The notes under the pieces were generated by a model. It did not search any database. It was not told where the DNA came from and was given only the letters and a program-made list of their open reading frames with translations. A DNA stretch of 64,000 nucleotides from Pseudomonadota bacterium (lineage in GTDB: Bacteria; Pseudomonadota; Alphaproteobacteria; Caulobacterales; Caulobacteraceae), in assembly GCA_021808285.1 (NCBI GenBank), contig JAKBBV010000003.1:1-64000 (forward strand). The letters run 5' to 3'. Shown one piece after another: positions 24,229-32,615 of the stretch (position 1 is its first letter; the number at the start of each line of letters is the position of its first letter). Both the position numbers and the translations under genes were made by a program.

Positions 24229-25758
24229 CTAAATCGCACGCGAATGGCGGCCGCTGTCCGGGTCGAAATCGACGTCGAAGGCGGCGCAGATGGAGCGGAC
24301 AAACGGCGCGCCCATTTCCGTGATGACCAGGCGACCTTCCGCAACCGATACGAGCCCTGCACGCTCCAGCAGGTCAGTGGCGCGCGAAAGTTCGTCGCGC
24401 ACCTCCGGGCTTGGTGAGAAGCGGACCAGCAGGGCGGACAGATTTGCGGAGCCATCGCACATCAACCGCTCGATGAGTTCGCCGCGAAGCCTGTCATCGG
24501 GTCGGAACGCAACGCCTCTCGCTGTTGGCAATCTGTCCTCGATCAAGGCCGCGCGCCAGGCGGCAAGGTCCGCGGTATTCTGGGCGAAGCCCTCAGGCAG
24601 ACGACTGATCGCTGAGACCCCCAGCCCGATCAGCGTGTCGGCCTGATCGGTGGTATAGCCCTGGAAGTTCCTCCTCATGGCCCCGGAGGCGTGAGCCCTG
24701 GCGAGGTCATCGGTTGGCAAGGCGAAATGGTCGAGCCCGATGCGCTGATATCCGGCGGCTTGGAGACGCTCGGCCGCGAGGGCGGCCTGCTCCAGCCGGG
24801 CCTCGGCGCCGGGCAGAGAGTCGGGAGCGAAAATCGTCTGGTGGCGCCTCAGGGCGGGGACATGGGCATAGCCGAACACCGCCAGTCGATCCGGGGCCAG
24901 GGGGAGCACCCGCTCCAGAGTGTCCAGGACATCCGCCGTCCTCTGATGCGGAAGTCCATACATCAGGTCCATGTTGATCGCGCCGATCCCTGCCCCCCTC
25001 AGAGAGGCCACGACGTCGGTCAGACGCTCGAACGCCAGCGGCCGGTGGATCGCGCGCTGCACGGGTTCGGCCAGGGTCTGGACGCCGACGCTGGCCCGGT
25101 TCAGTCCCTGGCGCGTCGCCTCGAAGATCCAGTCCCGGGTAACGAAGGAGGGATCGAGCTCCGCCGCGATCTCGGCCTCTGGCTCCAGCGCGAAGGCCCG
25201 GCGCAACACCGTGAACAGACGGTCCAGGCGCTCCACCGGCAGGCTGTCCGGAGAGCCGCCGCCAAAATGGAGCGCGCCCACGCGCGGCCGGCGGCCGAGG
25301 GCATTCGCCACCAGAGCGATCTCCCTCTCAAGGTCCTCGGCATACTGCGCGATGGGCTCAGGGCGACGGCTGACCTTCATCGAACAGCCGCAATACCAGC
25401 ACAGCCGCCGGCAGAAGGGCACATGGACATAAAGGGACACCGGATGGCCCGCCGGAACGGCGCCGAGCCATCGATGATGGCGGTCAGGACCAATGTCGGC
25501 GGTGAACTGCACGGCCGTCGGATAGCTCGTGTAGCGCGGGGCCTTGGCTGAGAGCAGCCGCGCGACCACCTCCGCAGGCGGATCGGCGCCCCTCTCTGCA
25601 TCCGAGGCCTCCGAGGCAAGGCGTGCCGGGCGGCGGCGATCGAGGTGTGAGGAGAGGGGCTCCGCGGCGGGCTCGCCGCCGTCGCGCGACCAGGATCCTG
25701 GATTATCTTGCGGAGCGATGAGGCGGCTTCCCAACCCTTCCTCGTCAAGCATGACCAT
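24229..25758 (-). CDS. hemN: Oxygen-independent coproporphyrinogen III dehydrogenase
   Basis: A 509-residue radical SAM enzyme that decarboxylates coproporphyrinogen III in anaerobic heme synthesis. The cluster motif is C-R-R-L-C-W-Y-C-G-C (CxxxCxxCxC), preceded by V-S-L-Y-V-H-V-P-F. P-R-Y-T-S-Y-P-T-A lies near residue 75, and F-G-G-G-S-P-D is also present. These match bona fide HemN rather than the HemW-like group. The ATG at 25758 is chosen because GGAGGG precedes it. About 60 residues of low-complexity N-terminal extension still precede the conserved part. An FNR/FixK-like site lies upstream, fitting induction at low oxygen. Confidence 0.93.
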   Translation of the reverse strand: MVMLDEEGLGSRLIAPQDNPGSWSRDGGEPAAEPLSSHLDRRRPARLASEASDAERGADPPAEVVARLLSAKAPRYTSYPTAVQFTADIGPDRHHRWLGAVPAGHPVSLYVHVPFCRRLCWYCGCSMKVSRRPEPIAQYAEDLEREIALVANALGRRPRVGALHFGGGSPDSLPVERLDRLFTVLRRAFALEPEAEIAAELDPSFVTRDWIFEATRQGLNRASVGVQTLAEPVQRAIHRPLAFERLTDVVASLRGAGIGAINMDLMYGLPHQRTADVLDTLERVLPLAPDRLAVFGYAHVPALRRHQTIFAPDSLPGAEARLEQAALAAERLQAAGYQRIGLDHFALPTDDLARAHASGAMRRNFQGYTTDQADTLIGLGVSAISRLPEGFAQNTADLAAWRAALIEDRLPTARGVAFRPDDRLRGELIERLMCDGSANLSALLVRFSPSPEVRDELSRATDLLERAGLVSVAEGRLVITEMGAPFVRSICAAFDVDFDPDSGRHSRAI

Positions 25759-25812
25759 AGTCTCCCTCCGGTCCATAGCGAGATCGGATGCCCGGTCTCT
25801 GAGGTCTTCGCC

Positions 25813-25826
25813 TTGACCTGGGTCAG
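25813..25826. promoter_or_regulatory. FNR/FixK-type box upstream of hemN
   Basis: TTGACCTGGGTCAG has the TTGAC-N4-GTCAA architecture of CRP/FNR-superfamily anaerobic regulators, with only the last base off consensus. It is 54 bp upstream of the hemN start codon in the divergent gap with the amidohydrolase gene, a suitable distance for activation. Confidence 0.6.
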
Positions 25827-25916
25827 ATGCGGTCGGGGACGCCTGACCCACCTCCAGAAGGCTCCGCCGCGACGCACATCTTGCCTCGTCCCCGGACCGA
25901 GCGTAGCCACACTCTC

Positions 25917-27308
25917 ATGCGAGGATTGCGGGCGGGGTGGATCAGGGCTCTTGCGGGCCTGGCGGCGATGATAGCGGCCAGCGCTCAGGCCGCGATCCAG
26001 AACGTAACCCAGGGCCAGGCGGCGCCGGCGACCCTCTATGCCGATCTTACGGTCATCGACGGCACGGGCGCCCCGGCCCGCCCGCATCAGGACATCCTCA
26101 TTCGCGGCGAGCGCATCGTCGCCGTCGGTCCGCACGGCGAGATTGCCGTCCCATCTGGAGTGCGTCGCCTGAACATGTCGGGCCGTTTCGCCATCCCCGG
26201 CCTCATCGACAGCCACGTTCACCTCGCCACCCCGCCCGACCAGGCCCGGGCCAAGGCGGTCCTGCGCCGTGACCTCTATGGCGGGGTCACGGCCGTGCGC
26301 GACATGGCCGACGATCTCCGTCCGGTGGGCGAGCTGGCCCGGGAGGCGCGGGTCGGCGACATTCCTGCGCCGGACATCTTCTACGCCGCGCTCATGGCGG
26401 GCCCGCCCTTTTTCAAGGACCCGCGCGTTCGCGCCGTGAGCGTCGGGGCCAAGCTGGGTGCCGCGCCCTGGATGCAGGAGATCGACGATCAGACCGATCT
26501 GAGAACGGCGATCACCCTGGCGCGCGGGACCTCGGCGACGGCGATCAAGATCTATGCCGACCTCCCGGCCCGGCTCGTCCGGGCCATCACCTTGGAGGCG
26601 CACCGACAGGGTCTGAAGGTATGGGCGCATAGCGCGGTCTTTCCGGCCCGGCCGGAGCAGGTCATCGACGCCGGCGTCGATGTGGTCAGCCATGTCTGTT
26701 ATCTGGCCTATGAGGTTCAGCCGAAGATCCCGGCCGCCTATGAGGACCACACCCCCGTCGACGAGACACTCCTCGCCGCCCACGGCGACGATCCGGTCAT
26801 GTCTCGTCTGTTCCGAGACATGCTTGAACGCGGGGAGAGTCTCGACGCCACCGGCAGTCTGTTCGTCCGCTATGATGCGGAGCGCAAAGTCCATCCGGAG
26901 CGAGCGCCGCTGCGCTGTACAGGTCCGACGGTCATCCGCCTAACCCGGCAGGCCTGGCGGATGGGCGTGCCGATATCCACCGGGACCGACAATCTCGCCA
27001 ACTACAGTCATGCCTGGCCTGAGGTGGACGATGAGCTGTTCTTTCTGGCTCGTGACGTCGGCATGCCTCCTCTGCAGGTGATCCGCTCGGCCACCTTGAT
27101 CGGCGCACAGGCCGCCGGTCAGGCCGCCGAGATGGGCTCCATAGCGCCAGGAAAACTGGCCAATCTCGTGATACTCGACGCGGACCCACTGGAGGACATC
27201 GGCGCGATCCAGAACATCGACCTGACCATTAAGCGCGGACACGCCTATCCGCGGGCCGACTACATGCCCACCACCGCCGCCGAGATGGGGGAAACAGATG
27301 CCGATTGA
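25917..27308 (+). CDS. Exported amidohydrolase (imidazolonepropionase/prolidase-like)
   Basis: A 463-residue metal-dependent amidohydrolase with a signal peptide ending A-Q-A-A. The ATG at 25917 starts that signal, and the upstream extension of the track is low complexity. The catalytic core begins L-T-V-I-D-G-T-G-A-P, with the metal motif D-S-H-V-H-L (about residue 100), then K-I-Y-A-D-L-P where the carbamylated Lys sits in this family, V-W-A-H-S and V-V-S-H-V-C for the two further His ligands, and S-T-G-T-D-N for the catalytic Asp. It overlaps the next gene, a dipeptidase homologue, by eleven bases, so the two probably handle periplasmic peptides or amides together. Confidence 0.9.
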   Translation: MRGLRAGWIRALAGLAAMIAASAQAAIQNVTQGQAAPATLYADLTVIDGTGAPARPHQDILIRGERIVAVGPHGEIAVPSGVRRLNMSGRFAIPGLIDSHVHLATPPDQARAKAVLRRDLYGGVTAVRDMADDLRPVGELAREARVGDIPAPDIFYAALMAGPPFFKDPRVRAVSVGAKLGAAPWMQEIDDQTDLRTAITLARGTSATAIKIYADLPARLVRAITLEAHRQGLKVWAHSAVFPARPEQVIDAGVDVVSHVCYLAYEVQPKIPAAYEDHTPVDETLLAAHGDDPVMSRLFRDMLERGESLDATGSLFVRYDAERKVHPERAPLRCTGPTVIRLTRQAWRMGVPISTGTDNLANYSHAWPEVDDELFFLARDVGMPPLQVIRSATLIGAQAAGQAAEMGSIAPGKLANLVILDADPLEDIGAIQNIDLTIKRGHAYPRADYMPTTAAEMGETDAD

Positions 27309-28419
27309 CCGAAGGCAGCTCCTTGGCCTGGCGGCAAGCGCCGGCCTGGCCGGCATCGCGCAGGCGAAGCCGCCCGAAGACACCCTCTCCTCCTGGATCG
27401 TGATCAACGCCCTGGGCGATCTGGGCGATCCGAACCGGCCGTCGAACGGCACCGTCCCCGACCTGACGCCCCGGGTGCTGGCCGAGGCCCGAGCGTCTGG
27501 ACTGACCGCCGTGAATGTGACCCTCGGCTATGTCTCGGGGACGGGCGATCCTTTCGAGATGACGGCGCGCGATATCGCCACGACCGACGCCGTGATCGCG
27601 GCCCATTCAGACGTCGTCGCCAAGGTCCTGACCGCCGCCGATATCCGCAAGGCTAAGGCCGATGGTCGTGTCGGCCTGATCTACGGGTTCCAGAACGGCG
27701 CGATGATGGGCCACGACGCCTCGCGTGTGGATGTCTTCGCCGACCTCGGCGTGCGCGTCGTTCAGATCACCTACAATCCGGCCAACGATCTGGGGGATGG
27801 CGCGATGGCGCCTCAGAACCGTGGCCTCACCCCCTTCGGTCGGGAGGTCATCGCCCGGCTCAATGACCGCCGGGTCATGGTCGATCTCTCCCATAGCGGG
27901 GAGCGAACCTGCCTCGAAGCCGCGCAGGCCTCGCGGGCGCCGATCTCCATCAATCACACCGGCTGCCGCGCCCTGGCGGATTTGCCGCGGAACAAGACCG
28001 ACGCAGAACTTCGCCTCGTCGCCGAGCGCGGCGGGTTCGTCGGCATCTATTTCATGCCTTTCCTGAGCCTCTCGGGCCACGCTCATGCCGGGGACGTCGT
28101 CGCCCACATCGCCCATGCCGTGAAGGTCTGCGGCGAGGACCATGTGGGCATTGGAACCGACGGCGATGTCACCCAGATCGATGACCTCCAGACCTATCAG
28201 GCGGCCCTGGCCAGGGAGATCGCCCAACGCCGCGCCGCCGGGATCAGCGCTCTCGGTGAGCGGCCAGACACCTACCCCTTCGTGGTGGACCTCCGCGGCC
28301 CGGACCAGTTCCGCAAGCTCGCCGGACTGCTGAGGGCCGAGGGGTTCTCGTCCCGCCAGATCGAGAAGATCCTGGGCGGAAACTTCCTGCGTTATGCCGG
28401 GGAGGTCTGGGGAGCCTGA
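27298..28419 (+). CDS. M19 (membrane dipeptidase) family protein with altered metal site
   Basis: A 373-residue M19-fold protein with a twin-arginine-like leader (D-R-R-Q-L-L-G-L-A). Family members are zinc dipeptidases, and recognisable blocks are M-V-D-L-S-H-S-G, S-I-N-H-T-G-C-R and D-H-V-G-I-G-T-D-G-D. However, the usual first metal motif (D-G-H-N-D near the N-terminus) is replaced by V-I-N-A-L-G-D-L, and the bridging Glu of the usual I-E-G-G is replaced in I-Y-G-F-Q-N-G. Two metal-ligand positions therefore seem lost, so the enzyme may bind one metal or act on another bond. The ATG overlaps the upstream amidohydrolase, showing coupling. Confidence 0.85.
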   Translation: MPIDRRQLLGLAASAGLAGIAQAKPPEDTLSSWIVINALGDLGDPNRPSNGTVPDLTPRVLAEARASGLTAVNVTLGYVSGTGDPFEMTARDIATTDAVIAAHSDVVAKVLTAADIRKAKADGRVGLIYGFQNGAMMGHDASRVDVFADLGVRVVQITYNPANDLGDGAMAPQNRGLTPFGREVIARLNDRRVMVDLSHSGERTCLEAAQASRAPISINHTGCRALADLPRNKTDAELRLVAERGGFVGIYFMPFLSLSGHAHAGDVVAHIAHAVKVCGEDHVGIGTDGDVTQIDDLQTYQAALAREIAQRRAAGISALGERPDTYPFVVDLRGPDQFRKLAGLLRAEGFSSRQIEKILGGNFLRYAGEVWGA

Positions 28420-28433
28420 CAGGGGGGCTCCCC
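28409..28433. terminator. Hairpin between convergent genes
   Basis: GGGGAGCC pairs perfectly with GGCTCCCC around a nine-base loop, overlapping the M19 gene's stop codon and lying ten bases from the convergent enoyl-CoA hydratase stop. The position suits a bidirectional terminator, although there is no T-tract. Confidence 0.55.
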
Positions 28434-28442
28434 GGAATGGAT

Positions 28443-29237
28443 TCAGGCCCCACGAAAGAGCGGCGGGCGCTTTTCGAGAAAGCTCGCCACGCCCTCGCGA
28501 TGATCCTCCGTGCCCATGAGGTAGGTGATGGTCTGAATCGCCCAGGATCCGAGTTCGCGGGGGTCGCCATAGGCGCCGCGCCTCAAACCCTCCTTCATGT
28601 AGCGCAGCGCAAGAGGCGGATTGGCGGCGATGCGCAGCGCCAGGTCCCTCGCCCCGGACATGAGGTCGGCGTGAGTCGTCACGGTGGAAACGAGGCCGAT
28701 GCGCAGCGCTTCGGCGGCGTCGATCACATCGCCGGTGAACAGGAGTTCCGCCGCCTTGGCCGGACCGACGATGCTGGGCAACCTGTAGAAGCCGCCGACA
28801 TCGCAAACCAGGCCGCGCTTGATGAACAACTCCGCGAATCGTGCGCGCTCCGAGGCGAGGCGGATGTCGGCGTAAAGCGCCAGCTCCATGCCCCAGCCCA
28901 CGGCCGGGCCGTTGATGGCGGCGATGACCGGCTTGTCGCACTCCAGCGCCGCCATGGCCGCCGGCGTCGGGCGATGGCGTACGGTCGGGTTCGAAGCCGC
29001 CGCCGCGGAGCGGGGCGGGGCCATGATCTCGAGCACGTCGTCACCGGAACAGAAAGCCGGGTCGGCCCCGGTGACGATGACGCAGCGCACCTGTGGTTCC
29101 GCGACCACCTGACGGAAGGCCGCCTCGAGGCGGTCATAGGCGTCTCTATTGAGGGCGTTGCGCCGCTCCGGCCGGTTGAGGGTGATGGTGGCGACATGGT
29201 CGCTCACCTCGAACAGGACGCTGTCGGCGGCGGCCAT
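28443..29237 (-). CDS. Enoyl-CoA hydratase/isomerase family protein
   Basis: A 264-residue crotonase-fold enzyme acting on a CoA thioester. Typical blocks are I-T-L-N-R-P-E-R-R-N-A-L-N (about residue 15), the oxyanion-hole segments F-C-S-G-D-D-V and G-P-A-V-G-W-G-M-E-L-A, and the A-D-I-R-L-A-S-E-R-A-R-F helix. The two acidic residues used by hydratases are not plainly present (G-L-V-C-D-V-G-G in that region), so isomerase or another crotonase chemistry is possible. The ATG at 29237 follows AGGGAGGG. It lies 31 bp after the MFS gene on the same strand but has no clear place in sulfoquinovose breakdown. Confidence 0.88.
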   Translation of the reverse strand: MAAADSVLFEVSDHVATITLNRPERRNALNRDAYDRLEAAFRQVVAEPQVRCVIVTGADPAFCSGDDVLEIMAPPRSAAAASNPTVRHRPTPAAMAALECDKPVIAAINGPAVGWGMELALYADIRLASERARFAELFIKRGLVCDVGGFYRLPSIVGPAKAAELLFTGDVIDAAEALRIGLVSTVTTHADLMSGARDLALRIAANPPLALRYMKEGLRRGAYGDPRELGSWAIQTITYLMGTEDHREGVASFLEKRPPLFRGA

Positions 29238-29268
29238 GGATCCCTCCCTCGCCCTTAGGGGCCCAGCC

Positions 29269-30498
29269 TCATTCCGTCGCGGGTTGCAGCCGCGGCAGAA
29301 GCAGGCTGATAAGGCCCACTCCCAGAAGATAACAGACAGAGGCATAGGCCAAGAGGGGACCATAGCCCCAGCCGCCGCCGAGCATGCGGCCCGCCACCTG
29401 CAGTATCACCAGTCCGGCCAGATTGCCGAGAAAGGCGCAGATAGAAATCGTCGTCGCCACATTCGCGCTGGGCACAATATCGGTGGTGAGGGCGAAGAGA
29501 TGTGTGGAATAGCCCTGATGTGCCGCAAGCGTCAGCGACAAGATCGCCGTCGCGACCACGGGGCCAGGCGCCAAGGTGGTCAGGGACAGCGGCAAGGCCA
29601 GGACGGCGCAGACCAGCATTCCGCTTTTGCGGGTGAAGTTCAGGCTTACCCCTCGCTCAAGCAGCATCCGGGAAGTCTGGCCCACGGCCAGGGCCCCCAT
29701 GGACGCGCTGAGGTACATCAGCGCCAAGGGACCGCCGAACTGGGCCAGACCCAGATGAAAGTCCCGGCTGAGAAGATCAGGAGCCCAGAAAAGCAGCAGC
29801 CACCAGACCTGATCGGAAAGCATCTTGGCCAAGGCGATGGCCCAGGTGCGTCTGTCGCGCAGAACCTGACGCCATGACCCGCGGTGTGCGGAGCCCGCTG
29901 CGAGGGGCTCGGCCAGGTCCAGCTTTCGATCGGGGCGCAGGGCCATCCACGCCGCGACCCAGATCAGACCCAGACCGCCCGTGACGGCAAAACTCGCGCG
30001 CCAGCCATAGGCGAGCGCCAGGACGGGAATCGCCAGCGGAGTGACGATGGCGCCCAGCCCATTGGCGGCGTTCATCAAACCCAGGGCAAGGCTGCGCTCT
30101 CCCGGGGAATAGGCGATCGCCATGGTCTTGATCGCCGTCGGCGTGCCCAGGGCTTCTGTGGCTCCGAGCGCAAATCGAGCCAGGCCAAAGGCCGCTGCGC
30201 CCTGGGCGATCGCATGGGCCGCCGCCGCCAGGCTCCATGTTCCCACGGCCAGGGGATTGGCGCGCCGCCAACCGATCGCGTCCACAAGACGCCCGGCGCC
30301 CAGCAAGGCCACAGCTGACGCCAGTTGGAACAGGGAGTTCAGATTGGCGTAGTCGACATCCGTCCAATGCAGGTCCTGCTGCAGACTCGGCTTGAGGACG
30401 GCGATGATCTGGCGATCTGCATAGTTGAGGATCCCAGCCGAGATGACCATCACCAGCAGGATGAACTTGGCGCCTCGCCACATCGAGGCTCCGGTCAC
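29269..30498 (-). CDS. MFS transporter, probable sulfoquinovose or SQ-glycerol importer
   Basis: A 409-residue inner-membrane permease of the anion:cation symporter (hexuronate/glucarate-type) branch. It opens with G-I-L-N-Y-A-D-R-Q-I-I-A-V-L-K-P and has L-V-D-A-I-G-W-R-R-A in the loop 2-3 position. The start is a GTG overlapping the sulfoquinovosidase stop as GTGA, with GAGG upstream. An ATG at 30483 is an alternative. Because the sulfoquinovosidase and later enzymes lack signal peptides, an inner-membrane importer for the sulfosugar is needed, and this is the only candidate inside the cluster. The substrate is inferred from context. Relatives carry sugar acids, which fits an anionic sugar. 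Confidence 0.82.
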   Translation of the reverse strand: MTGASMWRGAKFILLVMVISAGILNYADRQIIAVLKPSLQQDLHWTDVDYANLNSLFQLASAVALLGAGRLVDAIGWRRANPLAVGTWSLAAAAHAIAQGAAAFGLARFALGATEALGTPTAIKTMAIAYSPGERSLALGLMNAANGLGAIVTPLAIPVLALAYGWRASFAVTGGLGLIWVAAWMALRPDRKLDLAEPLAAGSAHRGSWRQVLRDRRTWAIALAKMLSDQVWWLLLFWAPDLLSRDFHLGLAQFGGPLALMYLSASMGALAVGQTSRMLLERGVSLNFTRKSGMLVCAVLALPLSLTTLAPGPVVATAILSLTLAAHQGYSTHLFALTTDIVPSANVATTISICAFLGNLAGLVILQVAGRMLGGGWGYGPLLAYASVCYLLGVGLISLLLPRLQPATE

Positions 30499-32570
30499 GT
30501 GACCTCGCTCAAACCGAGGAAAAGCTTCGACCAGTCCGATCCCACCCGTAAGAAAATCGGCGGGCGACCCAAAGGGGCGTCGACCGTGACTTCAGTTCCG
30601 CCCGGATGGCTGGCGCCCGACCAGATGTGAGTCCAGCTCGCCCCGGCCGGAAGATACGCCGTCCAGTCGCGTCTTTCCGCCTCAAGCACCGGCGCGACCA
30701 GAAGGTCAGCCCCCAGCAGATAGGCGGTTTGGACATCGAAGGTGCGCGCATCGTCGGGGTGGTGCAGGAACAGGGGACGCTGCAGAGGCAGGCCTCGAGA
30801 GGACGCCTCATCCGATAGGGCTCGAAGATAGGGGCGCAGATGGCGATAGATGCGGGTCATCCGGGCGAAGTGCGCCAGGACCTGCGGATCCTCGTCGATC
30901 TGCAAATTCTGAGTGGGTCGATTGCCCTCGTGGGACCTCATCACCGCGGTGAAGGCGGCCATCTCCGCCCAGCGCATGATAAGCTCGGGCGTGCGGACAT
31001 TCCCAAACAGGCTTGTGTATCCGCCGATATCGCTGTGGTGGTAGGCGTTGCCCAGAAGCCCCGACGAAAGGGCGCCGCAGATGACGCTGGGAAGGCCGTC
31101 GTGTCGCGAAAAATCGACCGACTGATCGCCCGCCCATAAGAGGGGGCAGAAGGCTCCAACGCCGGTGAATCCGGCTCGCATGAAGAACAGGGTTTCGCCC
31201 GTCTTGCCGCGGCTGGCCACGCCCCGGGCATTGACTTCCGCCCAAAGCGTCGGCCAGGCGTTATGCGCCAGCATGGGATCCATGCCGCTCGCCAGGCGGA
31301 CATCATGGGGCAAGTATTCGCCGAAATCGGCCATCCATCCGGAGAGGCCGAAATCGATCATATTCTGGCCGATGACCGCGTCAGAGAACCATGCAGCCGC
31401 GTCCGGGTTGGTGAAGTCCACAATGCCGCAGTCGAATTCGCCGAAATCAACAACGTAGGGCGCCTCCGCATCGGGCCGAAGAGCAAGATAACCCCGCGCC
31501 TCCGCCACCGGATAAAGTTCGCCGTCGACACAGAGATAGGGGTTCACATAGCCTAGAAGGCGGACGCCCTCCTTCGCCAGGCGGGCGATCTCGCTGGGCA
31601 GGTTGGGATAGCGCGCGGGACTCCAGCTCCAGTCCCAGAACAGGCGCCGCCCGAACGTGGTCTGGCGAACTCCCACCCAATCCTCGCACCAGATGCCGGA
31701 TATGGCCGCGCCGGCCTTCTGGTAGGTCTGCAGCCGGTTCAGACTCTCAGCGCCGTCCTTGAGGCCGATGATGGCGCCGTTCAACACCCAGTCCGGGAGC
31801 GGCGGTTGGCGCCCGAATTTCAGGGACAAGGCCTCAACCAAGCTGATGAAATCCTCCTTCAGCGTGATCTCGACGCGGTCCGGGATCTCCCAGACCTCAA
31901 CCTCGTGGAAATCTGGATGTCGGAAGTCGAACGCGGAGTAGGCGGTCGTGACGACGTGCAGCGCATATCGGTCGGACGACAGGAAGGTCGGCTGCGGATA
32001 GTTGGTGCAATAATAATCGCCTCCCATACCTGACTGATCGGCCTGAAAGGTGATCAGCGAGCTCTTGTCACGCCCCACCCCCGGTTCCGATGTCCAGAGC
32101 GGGAATCGACGCCCTCGCAGGTCGAAATAGGACATCTGTTCGCCGCCGCCGAAGATGCGCTCCCCGGGCGAGGCGGCGAAACGCAGCCAAAGCCGGTTTT
32201 GACCGGGCTGCAGGCTCTCAAAAGCCAACCGCAGGTCGTCTCCGACCTCCTCCACCGTGATCGCCATGGACGGGGAGAGTTCCTGGCTCTGAGAGAGGCA
32301 TATCCTCACGGAGGCGCCCTCAACCCTGGCCTCGGCATGGGTCAGAGGCACGCGTGCGATCAGATAGTCCTCGATCTGGAAGTGCCCGCGATTCATGCGG
32401 ATGTCTGGCTCGCCCAGGCCGACGTAAGCAAACGGGCTTTGCGGCCGATGCCGGATGATCGTCCGGCCCGCGGCCGCCAGGTCGAATCCGCCATCCACGG
32501 GAACCAGTCGCATCGACGCCCTAATCCGCAAAGCAGGCCCCGGCGGGCGCCCGAACAGGTCGAATCTCAC
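30495..32570 (-). CDS. yihQ: Sulfoquinovosidase, GH31 (YihQ-like)
   Basis: A 691-residue retaining alpha-glycosidase that releases sulfoquinovose from sulfoquinovosyl glycerol or the sulfolipid. The nucleophile Asp lies in G-W-M-A-D-F-G-E-Y-L-P (about residue 415) and the acid/base Asp in W-A-G-D-Q, both as in E. coli YihQ. The sulfonate pocket is recognisable: Arg and Trp in F-G-R-R-L-F-W, Tyr in H-S-D-I-G-G-Y-T, Glu in G-I-W-C-E-D-W and Lys in I-I-G-L-K-D-G. These form the K-E-R-W-Y version of the motif described for the Agrobacterium enzyme, rather than the Q-Q-R-W-Y of E. coli. No signal peptide is seen, so it is cytoplasmic. It lies between the receptor and the MFS importer in one transcript. 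Confidence 0.95.
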   Translation of the reverse strand: MRFDLFGRPPGPALRIRASMRLVPVDGGFDLAAAGRTIIRHRPQSPFAYVGLGEPDIRMNRGHFQIEDYLIARVPLTHAEARVEGASVRICLSQSQELSPSMAITVEEVGDDLRLAFESLQPGQNRLWLRFAASPGERIFGGGEQMSYFDLRGRRFPLWTSEPGVGRDKSSLITFQADQSGMGGDYYCTNYPQPTFLSSDRYALHVVTTAYSAFDFRHPDFHEVEVWEIPDRVEITLKEDFISLVEALSLKFGRQPPLPDWVLNGAIIGLKDGAESLNRLQTYQKAGAAISGIWCEDWVGVRQTTFGRRLFWDWSWSPARYPNLPSEIARLAKEGVRLLGYVNPYLCVDGELYPVAEARGYLALRPDAEAPYVVDFGEFDCGIVDFTNPDAAAWFSDAVIGQNMIDFGLSGWMADFGEYLPHDVRLASGMDPMLAHNAWPTLWAEVNARGVASRGKTGETLFFMRAGFTGVGAFCPLLWAGDQSVDFSRHDGLPSVICGALSSGLLGNAYHHSDIGGYTSLFGNVRTPELIMRWAEMAAFTAVMRSHEGNRPTQNLQIDEDPQVLAHFARMTRIYRHLRPYLRALSDEASSRGLPLQRPLFLHHPDDARTFDVQTAYLLGADLLVAPVLEAERRDWTAYLPAGASWTHIWSGASHPGGTEVTVDAPLGRPPIFLRVGSDWSKLFLGLSEVT

Positions 32571-32580
32571 CCAAAAGTTT

Positions 32581-32601
32581 GGGGAGGCGGGAAGCCTCCC
32601 C
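32581..32601. promoter_or_regulatory. Intercistronic hairpin between receptor and sulfoquinovosidase
   Basis: GGGGAGGC and GCCTCCCC form a perfect 8-bp stem around a five-base loop in the 45-bp gap between the TonB-receptor stop and the sulfoquinovosidase start. It could be a leaky terminator or an mRNA 3'-end stabiliser that makes the receptor more abundant than the enzymes downstream. No U-tract follows on the minus strand. Confidence 0.55.
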
Positions 32602-32615
32602 TGTTCGAAGTCAGA

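Noticed and set aside
28443-29237. Enoyl-CoA hydratase as a member of the sulfoquinovose pathway
   Set aside because: No CoA-bound step is needed in the route. It lies after the importer, has its own strong ribosome-binding site and may simply be a neighbour.
30495-32570. GH31 gene as an ordinary alpha-glucosidase or alpha-xylosidase
   Set aside because: The conserved R-R-L-F-W, G-W-M-A-D-F-G-E-Y-L-P and H-S-D-I-G-G-Y-T blocks match sulfoquinovosidases, and the pathway neighbours agree.
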